Notes: generated by a model from the letters alone, not told the origin. A stretch of 64,000 nucleotides of DNA from Thermasporomyces composti (GCF_003386795.1 NZ_QTUC01000001.1:2418001-2482000); one strand, 5' to 3'; counted from the stretch's first letter, positions 25,998 through 33,936 are shown. Numbers and translations: made by a program.

Positions 25998-26723
25998 CTA
26001 CGCGGCCCCGCGGTGGACGCCCGGGCGCCAGCCGCTGACGACCGCCGCCACGACCGAGACGAGGTAGAGCTGGCCGACCACGGCTTCGAGCACGGTGACC
26101 ATGCGGGCGAGGTTGCTGACCGGGCCGATGTCGCCGATCCCGACGGTGGTGATCGTGATCACGCTGTAGTAGAGGCAGTCGCCCGGGCTGGGCGGTGCGC
26201 TCGTGCCGCCCAGGTACGGCGCCACGAGCGCACCGCCGATCTCGTGGAGCGACGAGAACAGCATGGCGATGAGCAGGTAGATGCACAGGACGCCGAGCAC
26301 CGTGGCGAGGTCGACGCGGGCGCGGCGGACCATGAGGTATCGGATGACCAGGCTGCTCGTCACGGTCACCAAGGCCAGCGTGGTGCTCGCGGTGAGCACG
26401 GTCAGGACGGTCCCGCGGGCGAAGGCGGTGGCGAGGGCGGCCACGACCACCGCTGCCGCGCTGACCACGGCGATGGCGCCCGTCCGTCCGCGGCTCAGGC
26501 GGCGGATCCGGAGCGCGGCGAGGAGGACGAGGGCGAGCGCGACGGTGCGGGCGAACGAGCCGAGCAAGCGCTCGCCCGTGGTGATGACCAAGGCATAGGT
26601 GACCAGCAGTCCGCCCAGCAGCCAGGAGAAGGCGACCACGCGCTGTCGTTGAGCGTTTCGACCATGGGCCCCGGTGGATCCACCACGCGGCGAGACCGGT
26701 GCGTTCTCGCCTCCAGTGCTCAT
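25998..26723 (-). CDS. Potassium channel protein with an atypical filter
   Basis: A 241-residue membrane protein with about six hydrophobic segments. The C-terminal pore loop reads YYSVITITTVGIGDIGP between two helices, the ion channel (Ion_trans_2) arrangement. The selectivity filter is TVGIGD where the standard form is TVGYGD. There is no cytoplasmic RCK regulatory domain; the protein ends about 35 residues after the filter. The ATG at 26721-26723 has GGGAGG upstream. It converges with the glycosyltransferase gene. Confidence 0.85.
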   Translation of the reverse strand: MSTGGENAPVSPRGGSTGAHGRNAQRQRVVAFSWLLGGLLVTYALVITTGERLLGSFARTVALALVLLAALRIRRLSRGRTGAIAVVSAAAVVVAALATAFARGTVLTVLTASTTLALVTVTSSLVIRYLMVRRARVDLATVLGVLCIYLLIAMLFSSLHEIGGALVAPYLGGTSAPPSPGDCLYYSVITITTVGIGDIGPVSNLARMVTVLEAVVGQLYLVSVVAAVVSGWRPGVHRGAA

Positions 26724-26896
26724 GACCTCCCTCGCTCGGGCAGCGGATCCGGCTGACCCTGCCGGCGACCCGCATGCGCTATCCAGGAGTACCCAGGTGG
26801 CTGCCTGACCAACCTTGCGAGCGGAGCGCCGGAGAGCGCCTTTCGTCGAGACCGAACGCGGGCATGACCCTGGTCTCTCCTCCTAGCAGGATCTTC

Positions 26897-27280
26897 CTAG
26901 CTCAGGATCTTCGCCTTGGCCTCCTGGTACTCGGCCGCGGAGATGTCTCCCCTCTCGCGAAGCTGCGCGAGCTTGCTGAGCTCGTCCGCCTGACTGGGGA
27001 CTCGCGCCGTGCTGCGCACGTAGCTCTGGAACGCTTCTTCCTGCCGCTGGAGCTGTGCCAGGTCTCGTTCACTCATCGAGCGGCCGTGCGCCACCAGGTA
27101 GGTGAGGACGCCGAGGAACGGGAGAACGAGCACGAACAGGAGCCACCCTGCTTTTCCCCATCCCCCCAGATAGTGATTCCGGAAGATGTCGGTGATCGTG
27201 CGGATCAGCAGGAAGATCCACAAGACCCAGACGAAGAAGAGGGTCATGGTCAGAAATGCGCTGAGCAATGGGTAATCCAT
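26897..27280 (-). CDS. SHOCT-domain membrane protein with a PLDc_N-like N-terminus
   Basis: A 127-residue protein. Two membrane segments lie at about residues 8-30 and 43-65, with WGKAGWLLFVLVLPFLGVLTYL typical of the PLDc_N region. The C-terminal short helical SHOCT domain (ELSKLAQLRERGDISAAEYQEAKAKIL) closes the protein. Such proteins are common in actinobacteria and their function is unknown. It may be co-transcribed with the small gene upstream at 27410-27649. Confidence 0.88.
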   Translation of the reverse strand: MDYPLLSAFLTMTLFFVWVLWIFLLIRTITDIFRNHYLGGWGKAGWLLFVLVLPFLGVLTYLVAHGRSMSERDLAQLQRQEEAFQSYVRSTARVPSQADELSKLAQLRERGDISAAEYQEAKAKILS

Positions 27281-27409
27281 GTCATCCCCTCACGGTCGGG
27301 CGAGCCGGTTTTCGACCGCATTGCGGTCTGTCGAGGACCGAGTCGTCGAGGTCGTTGTGGGCCGCGTAGGCGGGGGCCGGTGTGCGATTCGCGCTTTGAT
27401 CGTCCTTTC

Positions 27410-27649
27410 TCAGCGGCGTCGCCGGACCGTGAACATGCTGGACAAGAGCCCCAGGATCCAGGCGATCGACAGGGCCGCCCACAACGGGATCGTCACCTCA
27501 GGAATGAGCAACCGTACGGTGGTGGGCGCGGAGTTCTCGAAAATGAAGATCAAGCTGATCACCGCGAGCAGGACGAAACCCACAACACGGCGAGAGCCCA
27601 GACGGGCCAGGAATGAGCGGTGTTCTGGCTCCTGCTGAACGCGGGTCAT
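27410..27649 (-). CDS. LapA-domain (DUF1049) small membrane protein
   Basis: A 79-residue protein with two membrane segments (about residues 23-42 and 56-74) and a basic end (TVRRRR). The pattern FIFENSAPTTVRLLIPEVTIPLW between the helices is the LapA/DUF1049 signature. In enterobacteria LapA acts in lipopolysaccharide assembly; in Gram-positives the role is unknown. It lies 129 bases upstream of the SHOCT gene in the same direction. Confidence 0.85.
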   Translation of the reverse strand: MTRVQQEPEHRSFLARLGSRRVVGFVLLAVISLIFIFENSAPTTVRLLIPEVTIPLWAALSIAWILGLLSSMFTVRRRR

Positions 27650-27845
27650 GAGCCCTCCACCCGGGTGAGCGCATCAGGCCTTCGCTTCCACCGTGCGCTC
27701 GTCGTCGTCGGCGCGGCAAGGGTCGAGAGCACAGAGTTTCCAGGCACGAGCGACGCGCGTGGCCAGCGCATCGGACAATCCTGGCTTCAGGGTTTCTCAG
27801 TGCCGCGAGATCTGACGTGGCCGAGCGCACAGGAGCCGCCGGGCG

Positions 27846-28760
27846 TCACCAGCCGAGCTCGTGGCAGCCCGTGTGGTCGGCGGGTTCGACCTGCAGGGTG
27901 GCGTGGGCGATGCCGTGGCGGTCCCGCAACAGCTGCCGAGCGCGGTCCAGCACCGCGTGCCCACGAGCGAGGTCGTCCGTCACGAGGTGCACCGTCGCGA
28001 CGTGCATTCCCGAGGTCAGCGTCCACAGGTGCACGTCGTGCACCTCCTGGACGCCCTCGATGCTGGCGAGATCCGCGCTCACCGCGCGGGGGTCGATCCC
28101 GGCGGGGGCGTGTTGCGCCAGCACATCCCAGACCTGCCGGCCGAGCCCGACCGCTCTGACCACGACGAAACAGCCGATCGCGACGGCGACCAGCGTGTCC
28201 CACAGCGCCATCCCGGTGGCGGCGACGAGGGCCGCCGCGACCACGACCCCGACGGAACCCGCGGTGTCCGCGACGACTTCCAGGTAGGCGCCCTTGACGT
28301 TCAAGCTCTCCGACGCGCCCGACCGCAAGAGCAGCATCGCCGCGATGTTCACGCAGAGCCCGATACCGCCGACGACCATCATCGGCCCTGTGGCGATCTC
28401 GACGGCGGTGCGGTCGAGTCGTTCGACGGCCTCGCTCACGATGGAGACCGCGACGCCCAGCATCACGAGCACCGCGAAGCCGGAGGCGAACACCTCCGCC
28501 CGATACGAGCCGTAGGTGCGGCGCCCGGTCGGCTCCGACCGGCCCGCGACGCGTGTGGCGACCAGCGCCGTCACCAGGGTCACCGCGTCGGCCGCCATGT
28601 GGCCGGCGTCGGACAGGAGCGCGAGCGACCCGGACAGGAGCCCGACCGCCAGCTCCACGCCCAAGAACGCCCCGACCAACGCCAGGGCGGCCGCGAGCCG
28701 CCACCGATGCCGTGTCCTGGCGTGGCCGATCGCGGCTCCGTGGTGGTGCTCGTGTCCCAT
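27846..28760 (-). CDS. Cation diffusion facilitator (CzcD/ZitB-like)
   Basis: A 304-residue metal efflux transporter of the CDF family: six membrane helices followed by a cytoplasmic domain (from about residue 215, VHDVHLWTLTSGMHVATVHL) that binds metal and dimerises. The transport-site motifs are SDAGHMAAD in helix 2 and YLEVVAD in helix 5. The second has Glu where ZitB has His, as in CzcD. A His-rich N-terminus (MGHEHHHG) is present. The ATG at 28758-28760 has GGGAGG upstream and overlaps the stop of the preceding CDF gene by one base. It is the last gene of a CmtR-type operon. Confidence 0.92.
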   Translation of the reverse strand: MGHEHHHGAAIGHARTRHRWRLAAALALVGAFLGVELAVGLLSGSLALLSDAGHMAADAVTLVTALVATRVAGRSEPTGRRTYGSYRAEVFASGFAVLVMLGVAVSIVSEAVERLDRTAVEIATGPMMVVGGIGLCVNIAAMLLLRSGASESLNVKGAYLEVVADTAGSVGVVVAAALVAATGMALWDTLVAVAIGCFVVVRAVGLGRQVWDVLAQHAPAGIDPRAVSADLASIEGVQEVHDVHLWTLTSGMHVATVHLVTDDLARGHAVLDRARQLLRDRHGIAHATLQVEPADHTGCHELGW

Positions 28761-29524
28761 CACGCCTCCCGCTGAGTGTGCGTGCCGGCGCAGCAGTCGC
28801 ATCCCGGCTCACACCGGCAGGCTGCCTCGTCCGTGAGGGCGTCGACGGCCATCGGCGCCGCGCAGCAGGAATCACCTCGCCAGGCCTCGAGGCCTTCCTT
28901 GACCGCGACCCCGGCGAGGACGAGTGCCGCGGCCGAGTCCGCCCACGACCAGCCGAACAGGCTGTTGAGCCCCAAGCCGGCGAGCAGCACCGCCGAGAGG
29001 TAGGCGCACAGCAACGTCTGCTTGGAATCGGCGACGGCGCTCGCCGAGCCGAGCTGCCGCCCCGCGCGACGCTGCGCGTAGGACAGCCCGGGCATGACGA
29101 GGAGCGACAGCGCCGCGAGCACGAGGCCGACCGTGGAGTGCTCCGGCTCCCCGCCTCCCAGCAGGCTGCGGGTCGACTCGACCGTCACGTAGGTGGCGAG
29201 CGCGAAGAACGAGACCGCGATGACGCGCAACGCCGTGCGCTCCCGTGCCTCCCGAACGGCGTGGTCGCGGGCGGAGAACTGCCAGGCCACCGCCGCGGCC
29301 GAGGAGACCTCGATCAGGGAGTCCAAGCCGAAGCCCACGAGGGCGGTCGACGAGGCGCGAGCGCCCGCGGCGATCGCCACGATCGCCTCGACCACGTTGT
29401 AGGAGATGGTCGCGGCGACCAGCCACCGCACCCGTCGCGCCAGCCGCTCTCGTCGCTCGGGTGACGTCGCCACCGGAAGGTTCGCGGTCGACAGCTTGGC
29501 GGCGAGGGCCTCCAGCGGTGCCAT
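28760..29524 (-). CDS. Second CDF-type cation transporter with a cysteine-rich tail
   Basis: A 254-residue protein with about five or six membrane helices and the CDF helix-2 pattern GFGLDSLIEVSSA and helix-5 pattern VADSKQTLLCAYLSAVLL. It lacks the usual cytoplasmic domain. Instead it ends in a short tail rich in cysteines (GDSCCAAP, CRCEPGCDCCAGTH), a likely metal-binding segment. Its ATG overlaps the stop of the regulator gene by one base (TGATG), and its stop overlaps the next CDF start, so all three are coupled. It probably exports a soft metal such as cadmium or lead. Confidence 0.82.
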   Translation of the reverse strand: MAPLEALAAKLSTANLPVATSPERRERLARRVRWLVAATISYNVVEAIVAIAAGARASSTALVGFGLDSLIEVSSAAAVAWQFSARDHAVREARERTALRVIAVSFFALATYVTVESTRSLLGGGEPEHSTVGLVLAALSLLVMPGLSYAQRRAGRQLGSASAVADSKQTLLCAYLSAVLLAGLGLNSLFGWSWADSAAALVLAGVAVKEGLEAWRGDSCCAAPMAVDALTDEAACRCEPGCDCCAGTHTQREA

Positions 29525-29856
29525 CAGCAGCACCCCCTGGTCGCGGCGTCCGGGCAGGCCGCGGGGTCGGTGACCAGCACGAGCCTCACGAGGTCGTCCA
29601 AGGCGTGCGCCAGTCTCGGGTCGGCGAGCTCGTAGCGCGTCCGCCGTCCCTCTGGCATGGCGACGACCAGTCCGCAGCCGCGAAGGCAGGCCAAGTGGTT
29701 CGACAGGTTCGTCCTGGACACTCCGAGCGTCGCCGCCAGGTCTGCCGGGTAGGCCGGTGCCTCGCGCAGCGCGAGCATGATCCGGGACCGGGTCGGGTCG
29801 GACAGGGCGTGGCCGAAGCGGGCGAGCGCCTCGGCATGGGTCGCGGTCGTCAGCAC
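29524..29856 (-). CDS. cmtR: CmtR-like ArsR/SmtB metal-sensing repressor
   Basis: A 110-residue winged-helix repressor. It matches Mycobacterium tuberculosis CmtR in layout, including NHLACLRGCGLVVA, which places Cys57 and Cys61 exactly where CmtR binds cadmium or lead, and a third Cys at 101 (Cys102 in CmtR). Two more Cys end the protein. The start is GTG 29854-29856, six bases after the -10 hexamer, so the transcript is leaderless. It is the first gene of a three-gene operon with two CDF transporters, the layout of a self-regulated efflux system. Confidence 0.88.
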   Translation of the reverse strand: MLTTATHAEALARFGHALSDPTRSRIMLALREAPAYPADLAATLGVSRTNLSNHLACLRGCGLVVAMPEGRRTRYELADPRLAHALDDLVRLVLVTDPAACPDAATRGCC

Positions 29857-29862
29857 GGGCGC

Positions 29863-29903
29863 ACTATACAGCGGAAAATGAATTCAGTAAAGAATGAACT
29901 TTG
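29863..29903 (-). promoter_or_regulatory. cmtR promoter and probable operator
   Basis: Minus strand: -10 TATAGT (29863-29868), 17-base spacer, -35 TTTACT (29886-29891). The A/T-rich spacer and -35 contain the palindrome TGAATTCA and repeated TTCATT elements (29879-29903), unlike the surrounding DNA, and are the natural place for CmtR to bind. Confidence 0.55.
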
Positions 29904-30144
29904 CTTCCTCGCGCGGTGTGATCGGCGTGAAGACGTCGCGAACGCTGATCACCATCACGTCGTCCGGCGCGTGGACGGCCTCGTCGCCGGCGCAGACAGC
30001 GAGCTCGATGTCATCAGGACCACCCGGCGGCGCCGCGACCTTGCGGCGGAGCCCAGCGACGATCCGCCGCCCGTCGACACGCCTGCTCCACTCGACTTCC
30101 GTCGACGACACACCTGCTCCACTCGACCTCCGCGGCGAAGACAA
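29884..30144 (-). CDS. Hypothetical protein or gene remnant upstream of cmtR
   Basis: An 86-residue minus-strand frame. Its C-terminal half (PPGGPDDIELAV, APDDVMVISVRD, ITPREEAKFIL) has convincing coding character; the first 25 residues overlap a duplicated CTGCTCCACTCGAC segment and look unreliable. The stop lies inside the cmtR promoter. I do not recognise the family. It may be the tail of a displaced gene. Confidence 0.3.
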   Translation of the reverse strand: MSSPRRSSGAGVSSTEVEWSRRVDGRRIVAGLRRKVAAPPGGPDDIELAVCAGDEAVHAPDDVMVISVRDVFTPITPREEAKFILY

Positions 30145-30269
30145 GGGCTCGGTCGCGACTACCAGTCGGACAGGGGGGATGCGAGCTCGCGCTGCCGCTT
30201 CACAAACGGCACGGACCCGGCCTACGACGTGACTTGCACCTGCTGCACGTTCCGTCAGGTGTCAGGAGT

Positions 30270-30308
30270 GTGCGAGGTAAGCGTGCGAGGTAAGCGTGCG
30301 AGGTAAGG
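30270..30308 (+). repeat. Three tandem copies of a 13-bp unit
   Basis: GTGCGAGGTAAGC is repeated at 30270-30282, 30283-30295 and 30296-30308 (last base changed). It lies in the gap between cmtR and the tRNA cluster. Apart from this and the frame above, 29904-30501 shows nothing I can name. Confidence 0.8.
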
Positions 30309-30501
30309 AGGTGCGGCGCCATCGCCGTGATCGTTCTGCGGCAGACCGGATCAGGTCGCAGTGTGATCGGGTGCGGTGCCCTTGTGGGTTGCCATCAGGT
30401 CGCCGGACACGCCACGTGCTGCCGCACAGTCTCGGCAGGATCGTCAGCGATGAGGACCACGAACGGGGCGAGGACTGCCTACCGCTGGCAGTGGGACCGG
30501 T

Positions 30502-30574
30502 GGGCAGGGGCGGGATCGAACCGCCGACCTTCCGCTTTTCAGGCGGACGCTCATACCAACTGAGCTACCTGCCC
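30502..30574 (-). tRNA. tRNA-Phe (GAA)
   Basis: Full cloverleaf on the minus strand: 7-bp acceptor GGGCAGG, D arm GCTC..GAGC, anticodon stem TCCGC/GCGGA with loop CTGAAAA giving anticodon GAA, and T arm GGCGG-TTCGATC-CCGCC. CCA is not encoded. Confidence 0.95.
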
Positions 30575-30615
30575 CCAATTGGCGATGATGGCCGGCGTTC
30601 GCCGGCCACTCGCAG

Positions 30616-30689
30616 CGACCCCGACGGGACTCGAACCCGCGACCTCCGCCGTGACAGGGCGGCGCGCTAACCAACTGCGCTACGGGGCC
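30616..30689 (-). tRNA. tRNA-Asp (GTC)
   Basis: Minus-strand cloverleaf with acceptor GGCCCCG, anticodon stem CCGCC/GGCGG and loop CTGTCAC giving anticodon GTC, and T loop TTCGAGT. It is 41 bases from tRNA-Phe and part of a Glu-Asp-Phe series. Confidence 0.95.
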
Positions 30690-30725
30690 ACGTTCGCGAC
30701 CGCATGCTATCGCAGTGCCGATCGG

Positions 30726-30798
30726 TGCCCCCAACGGGATTCGAACCCGTGCTACCGCCTTGAAAGGGCGGCGTCCTAGGCCTCTAGACGATGAGGGC
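30726..30798 (-). tRNA. tRNA-Glu (TTC)
   Basis: Minus-strand cloverleaf with acceptor GCCCTCA pairing TGGGGGC, anticodon loop CTTTCAA giving anticodon TTC, and T loop TTCGAAT. It is the first tRNA of the cluster in transcription order. Confidence 0.95.
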
Positions 30799-30837
30799 AA
30801 AGCTGCAGCGGGCTCGCCCGCCGTCAGGGACCGCCCA

Positions 30838-30867
30838 AGTCTACGGGTAGGCGGTCGCCTGCGCCAA
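30838..30867 (-). promoter_or_regulatory. Promoter of the tRNA-Glu/Asp/Phe cluster
   Basis: On the minus strand TTGGCG (30862-30867), an 18-base spacer and TAGACT (30838-30843), located about 40 bases upstream of tRNA-Glu. Confidence 0.5.
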
Positions 30868-31009
30868 ATGGGCCCGCCTGAGTCCGTTCACCGGGACGCC
30901 CGGAACGCGCCGCGCGTTCGGTGGCTGACCCAATCATGACGTGCCCACCCTGAGGGCGCGGCAGGCGGGTGAACTGGCGGAGCTCAGTTCGATGGCCGTC
31001 GCTCGGGTC

Positions 31010-32767
31010 CTAGCGACCCACGGGCGCCGGCAGCGCGCCCGGCTGGCCCGGCCCGACCGTCTCCGCCGATTCCGGCGTTCCCTCAGGCGCTGGGCTGCCC
31101 TCGCCTGGCGTGGTCGGCGCGCCCGGCGAGGGCGAGGTGGGTTCCGGTGTCGGGGTGGGCGTTCGGGTGATCGTCGGCGTCGGCAAGGGAGTGTCTGGCA
31201 GCGGCCCGGTGGGCGTCGGGATCGGGCTCGGCGTCATCGGCTCCTCGGTCGGCTCGACCAGGTGACGGTCGATCCGCGCGGAGGTGAGGCCGAGGCCGCC
31301 AAGTGCGATGTCGTCCCACGCCTCCAGCTCCAAGGTCTTGCGGTTGATGTAGAGGACGGACAGCTCGATCGGGGCGGGCTCGTCCTTCTCCAGAGCGCGC
31401 AAGCCGGCGCCGCCAGTCGTTCCCTGCTGCATGAGCCGGCTGCCCTTGGGCAGCACGGCGGTGTACCGCTTGTGGCCGTCACCGGTGAGGATGAGCGACG
31501 CCTTGCCGTCGAGGAACGAGGCGCCGTCACTGGAGTGGTAGACGATGATGTCGACCGGCGGGTCAGCCTTCTCGGCCACTCTCGCGATCGCGATGGCCTG
31601 AGCCGCGACGGCCTCGGTCTCCCGCTTGACGTCCCGGTTGCTGCGATCGGGCGTGAACCTGGGGTCGCCCGCGCCCAGGAACCGGATCCCCTTCACGGTC
31701 CGGACCGTCCCGTCGAGGACCACCACGTTCGGCAGCTGGCGCATGGCCTGCTCGGTCGCCATCGAGTCGTGGTTGCCGCGAACCCACACGTACGGCACCT
31801 TCAGCGACGGGATGCGCTGGAGGAAGTAGTTCTCCGCCTCGGACCCGTGGTCGGTGATGTCGCCGGAGTCCACGATCAGGTCGACGGAGTACTGCCGGGT
31901 CACCGAGCTGATCACGTCCCACGCGTGCTCGCCCAGGTGCAGGTCGGAGACATGCAGGAGCCGGATCACGTCGTCGCTCGGCTCGTACGACGGCAGGTTC
32001 GACGTGACGTCGTACAGCTTCGTCACGTTGGTGACCAGGCGCACCAGCTCCTGGCTGTAGGCGCCGAAGTTCTCCGCGAGGTCCTGAGCGTTGCCGATGA
32101 GGGACGGCGCGCCGGTGAGCAGACCGGAGTACTTCGGCTCCGCGATCGCGCGAGGGTTCAGGGTCTGGGCGGCGACGCCGAAGACGGCCGCGATGGCGAC
32201 CGCCGCGACGCCGCCGGCGACGAGGGTGGCCCGGCGGCGTCGCACCACGATGAGGGTGGTGAGCGTCGCGCCGAGGGTGCCCACGACGAAGCTCTTGACC
32301 GCGGTGGCCTGGACGCCCTCGCGGATGTCCGTGACGATCTGCTCCTCGAGGGTCTCGAGCACTCGCGGATCCCGGACGATCTCGGCCGCGCTCTCCTGGT
32401 TGATCCGGTCGACGGTGACCTCGAGCTGGATCGGGCTGTCGTGGGTGTCGAGGGTGAGGGTGCCCAGCGGCGGGATGGACAGGACCGACTCCCCGGACCA
32501 GGACGGCAGGAGCCGCATGGTCGTCTCGACGGGTCCGACGGGTCGGGATGTCGCGCCGACGTAGGCCATGGCGGCCATCGCGCCCCCATAGGCCAGCACC
32601 GCGACTCCCAGGATGATCACGGGTCGGCGGATGCGACCCCAGACGGCCCGGAGAACCTCCGACAAGAACCGGAGAAACCCCGACATAAGCCGCAGGCACT
32701 GTCGTGCGAGTCTCACAGCGCGTCGGGGCCAGCCGTGCGGGCCGGGCGCGGGGAGAGGCTCGGACAT
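31010..32767 (-). CDS. Membrane-anchored metallophosphoesterase
   Basis: A 585-residue protein. Membrane segments lie at about residues 48-70, 160-176 and 183-202, then comes a calcineurin-like phosphoesterase domain with the metal motifs VSDLHLG, DSGDITDHG and VRGNHD. The closing motif that is normally GHxH reads GDGHKR here, so one metal ligand may be missing. The last 90 residues are a Pro/Thr/Ser-rich tail (PTPT and EPTSPSP repeats) that would be wall-spanning. The phosphodiesterase or phosphatase substrate is unknown. The ATG at 32765-32767 has a weak GGAG upstream. Confidence 0.85.
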   Translation of the reverse strand: MSEPLPAPGPHGWPRRAVRLARQCLRLMSGFLRFLSEVLRAVWGRIRRPVIILGVAVLAYGGAMAAMAYVGATSRPVGPVETTMRLLPSWSGESVLSIPPLGTLTLDTHDSPIQLEVTVDRINQESAAEIVRDPRVLETLEEQIVTDIREGVQATAVKSFVVGTLGATLTTLIVVRRRRATLVAGGVAAVAIAAVFGVAAQTLNPRAIAEPKYSGLLTGAPSLIGNAQDLAENFGAYSQELVRLVTNVTKLYDVTSNLPSYEPSDDVIRLLHVSDLHLGEHAWDVISSVTRQYSVDLIVDSGDITDHGSEAENYFLQRIPSLKVPYVWVRGNHDSMATEQAMRQLPNVVVLDGTVRTVKGIRFLGAGDPRFTPDRSNRDVKRETEAVAAQAIAIARVAEKADPPVDIIVYHSSDGASFLDGKASLILTGDGHKRYTAVLPKGSRLMQQGTTGGAGLRALEKDEPAPIELSVLYINRKTLELEAWDDIALGGLGLTSARIDRHLVEPTEEPMTPSPIPTPTGPLPDTPLPTPTITRTPTPTPEPTSPSPGAPTTPGEGSPAPEGTPESAETVGPGQPGALPAPVGR

Positions 32768-32826
32768 CCACTCCGTTGTACCCCACGCAGTGCGATCACG
32801 GAGTCACGGGGACATGCGGAGGCCGC

Positions 32827-32852
32827 GAGCGGCGTGCCGCGGCACGCCGCTC
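32827..32852. repeat. Perfect 26-bp palindrome
   Basis: A spacer-free palindrome, GAGCGGCGTGCCG followed by its reverse complement, in the gap between the divergent metallophosphoesterase and metallopeptidase genes. A pair of near-identical GACGCCCGGGA copies follows at about 32863-32890. Confidence 0.8.
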
Positions 32853-32952
32853 GGACGTGCCCGACGCCCGGGACGCGACGCCCGGGAATGGCGCCGCGAG
32901 CGGTGGCGCACCGGCATGGGGGTGTCGCCGCCCGTGAGACGACAATGAGCAC

Positions 32953-33303
32953 GTGCTCGACATCAGCAGGGAGCGGTTCGAGGAGCTGGTGAGCGAGGCG
33001 CTCGACCAGATCCCGCCTGAGCTGGCGGAGCTCATGGACAACGTCGTCGTGCTGGTCGAGGACGACCCGCCACCGGACGACCCGGATCTCCTCGGCGTCT
33101 ACGACGGAACGCCCCTCACCGAGCGCGGCTACTCCTACGCCGGTGTGCTGCCTGATCGCATCACGATCTTCATGAACCCCACGCTGCGGATCTGCGAGAC
33201 GTACGAGGACGTCGTCGAGGAGGTGCGGGTGACCGTCGTCCACGAGGTCGCCCACCACTTCGGAATCGATGACGAGCGTCTGCACGAGCTCGGCTACGGC
33301 TGA
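32953..33303 (+). CDS. Minimal zinc metallopeptidase (zincin-like, DUF1025 type)
   Basis: A 116-residue protein with the active-site motif VVHEVAHHFGIDDERL (HExxH with a downstream Asp) at the C-terminus, preceded by an edge strand ITIFMNP. The N-terminus FEELVSEALDQIPPEL is the normal start of this short zincin family. Its substrate is unknown. The GTG at 32953 is preceded by a GACAAT hexamer with six bases between, so it may be leaderless. Confidence 0.9.
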   Translation: MLDISRERFEELVSEALDQIPPELAELMDNVVVLVEDDPPPDDPDLLGVYDGTPLTERGYSYAGVLPDRITIFMNPTLRICETYEDVVEEVRVTVVHEVAHHFGIDDERLHELGYG

Positions 33304-33319
33304 GCGAGCCAACACGCCG

Positions 33320-33355
33320 GGCGGCCTGGCGCCGAACCTCTGGCACCAGGCCGCC
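33320..33355. terminator. Terminator between convergent genes
   Basis: GGCGGCCTGG (33320-33329) pairs with CCAGGCCGCC (33346-33355), a perfect 10-bp stem between the metallopeptidase gene and the GreA/GreB-like gene. Confidence 0.7.
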
Positions 33356-33462
33356 GGAGAGGGCTCCCACGTGGGCGTCGGAGTGTTCCCCGCGCCCTTC
33401 GAGTCGTGTTGCTCCCGCGCCTTTGACCAGGGAGCCCGCAGACGCGACGGAGACGTCCTCGG

Positions 33463-33936
33463 TCAGGCCGCGCGGACCTCCACGATCTCGACCGTCATCT
33501 TCCCCGCCGGAGCGTCGTAGGTGACCTTGTCGCCGACCTGGTGGCCCAGCAGGGTTCGGCCCAACGGGCTCGTAGGCGTCAGGGCGACGACATCGCCGTC
33601 CTGCTCCTCGATGAGCCCGACTTGGTAGGTCTCGGTGCTGCCGTCGTTGAAGCGGAGGGTCACGACGGAGCCGACAGCCACGGTGTCCTCTGGCGCATCA
33701 GAGACGACGGTGGTCGCTGACAGTAACTCCTCAATCCTCGCCAGACGGCGGTCGATGTTCTCGATCTCCATCTGCTGGGTCGCGAACCACGCCTGGTCGA
33801 CCAGATCGCCGCCCTTCTCGCTGCCCTGCTCGGCGAGGAGCTCGGCACGTCGACGCGTGAGCTCGGCCGCCTCGTTCTGCAGGCGCTTGCGCGCGGATTC
33901 GGAGAGCTGGTGGATCTGATGGTCGAGGAGACTCAT
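33463..33936 (-). CDS. GreA/GreB family transcription factor
   Basis: A 157-residue protein. The N-terminal half is a long charged helical region (SARKRLQNEAAELTRRRAELLAE and a second helix), and the C-terminal half is the FKBP-like GreA/GreB domain, ending LTPTSPLGRTLLGHQVGDKV. The last motif is typical of RNA-polymerase secondary-channel binders. The N-terminal coiled coil differs from standard GreA, so this may be an actinobacterial paralogue of the Rnk/TraR/Gre kind rather than the housekeeping cleavage factor. The ATG at 33934-33936 is chosen because the sequence before it is not protein-like; a GAGGGAG lies ten bases upstream. Confidence 0.85.
   Translation of the reverse strand: MSLLDHQIHQLSESARKRLQNEAAELTRRRAELLAEQGSEKGGDLVDQAWFATQQMEIENIDRRLARIEELLSATTVVSDAPEDTVAVGSVVTLRFNDGSTETYQVGLIEEQDGDVVALTPTSPLGRTLLGHQVGDKVTYDAPAGKMTVEIVEVRAA

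Noticed and set aside
30616-30798. CRISPR array or repeats in the tRNA region
   Set aside because: The similar blocks are the conserved T arms and anticodon stems of three tRNAs.
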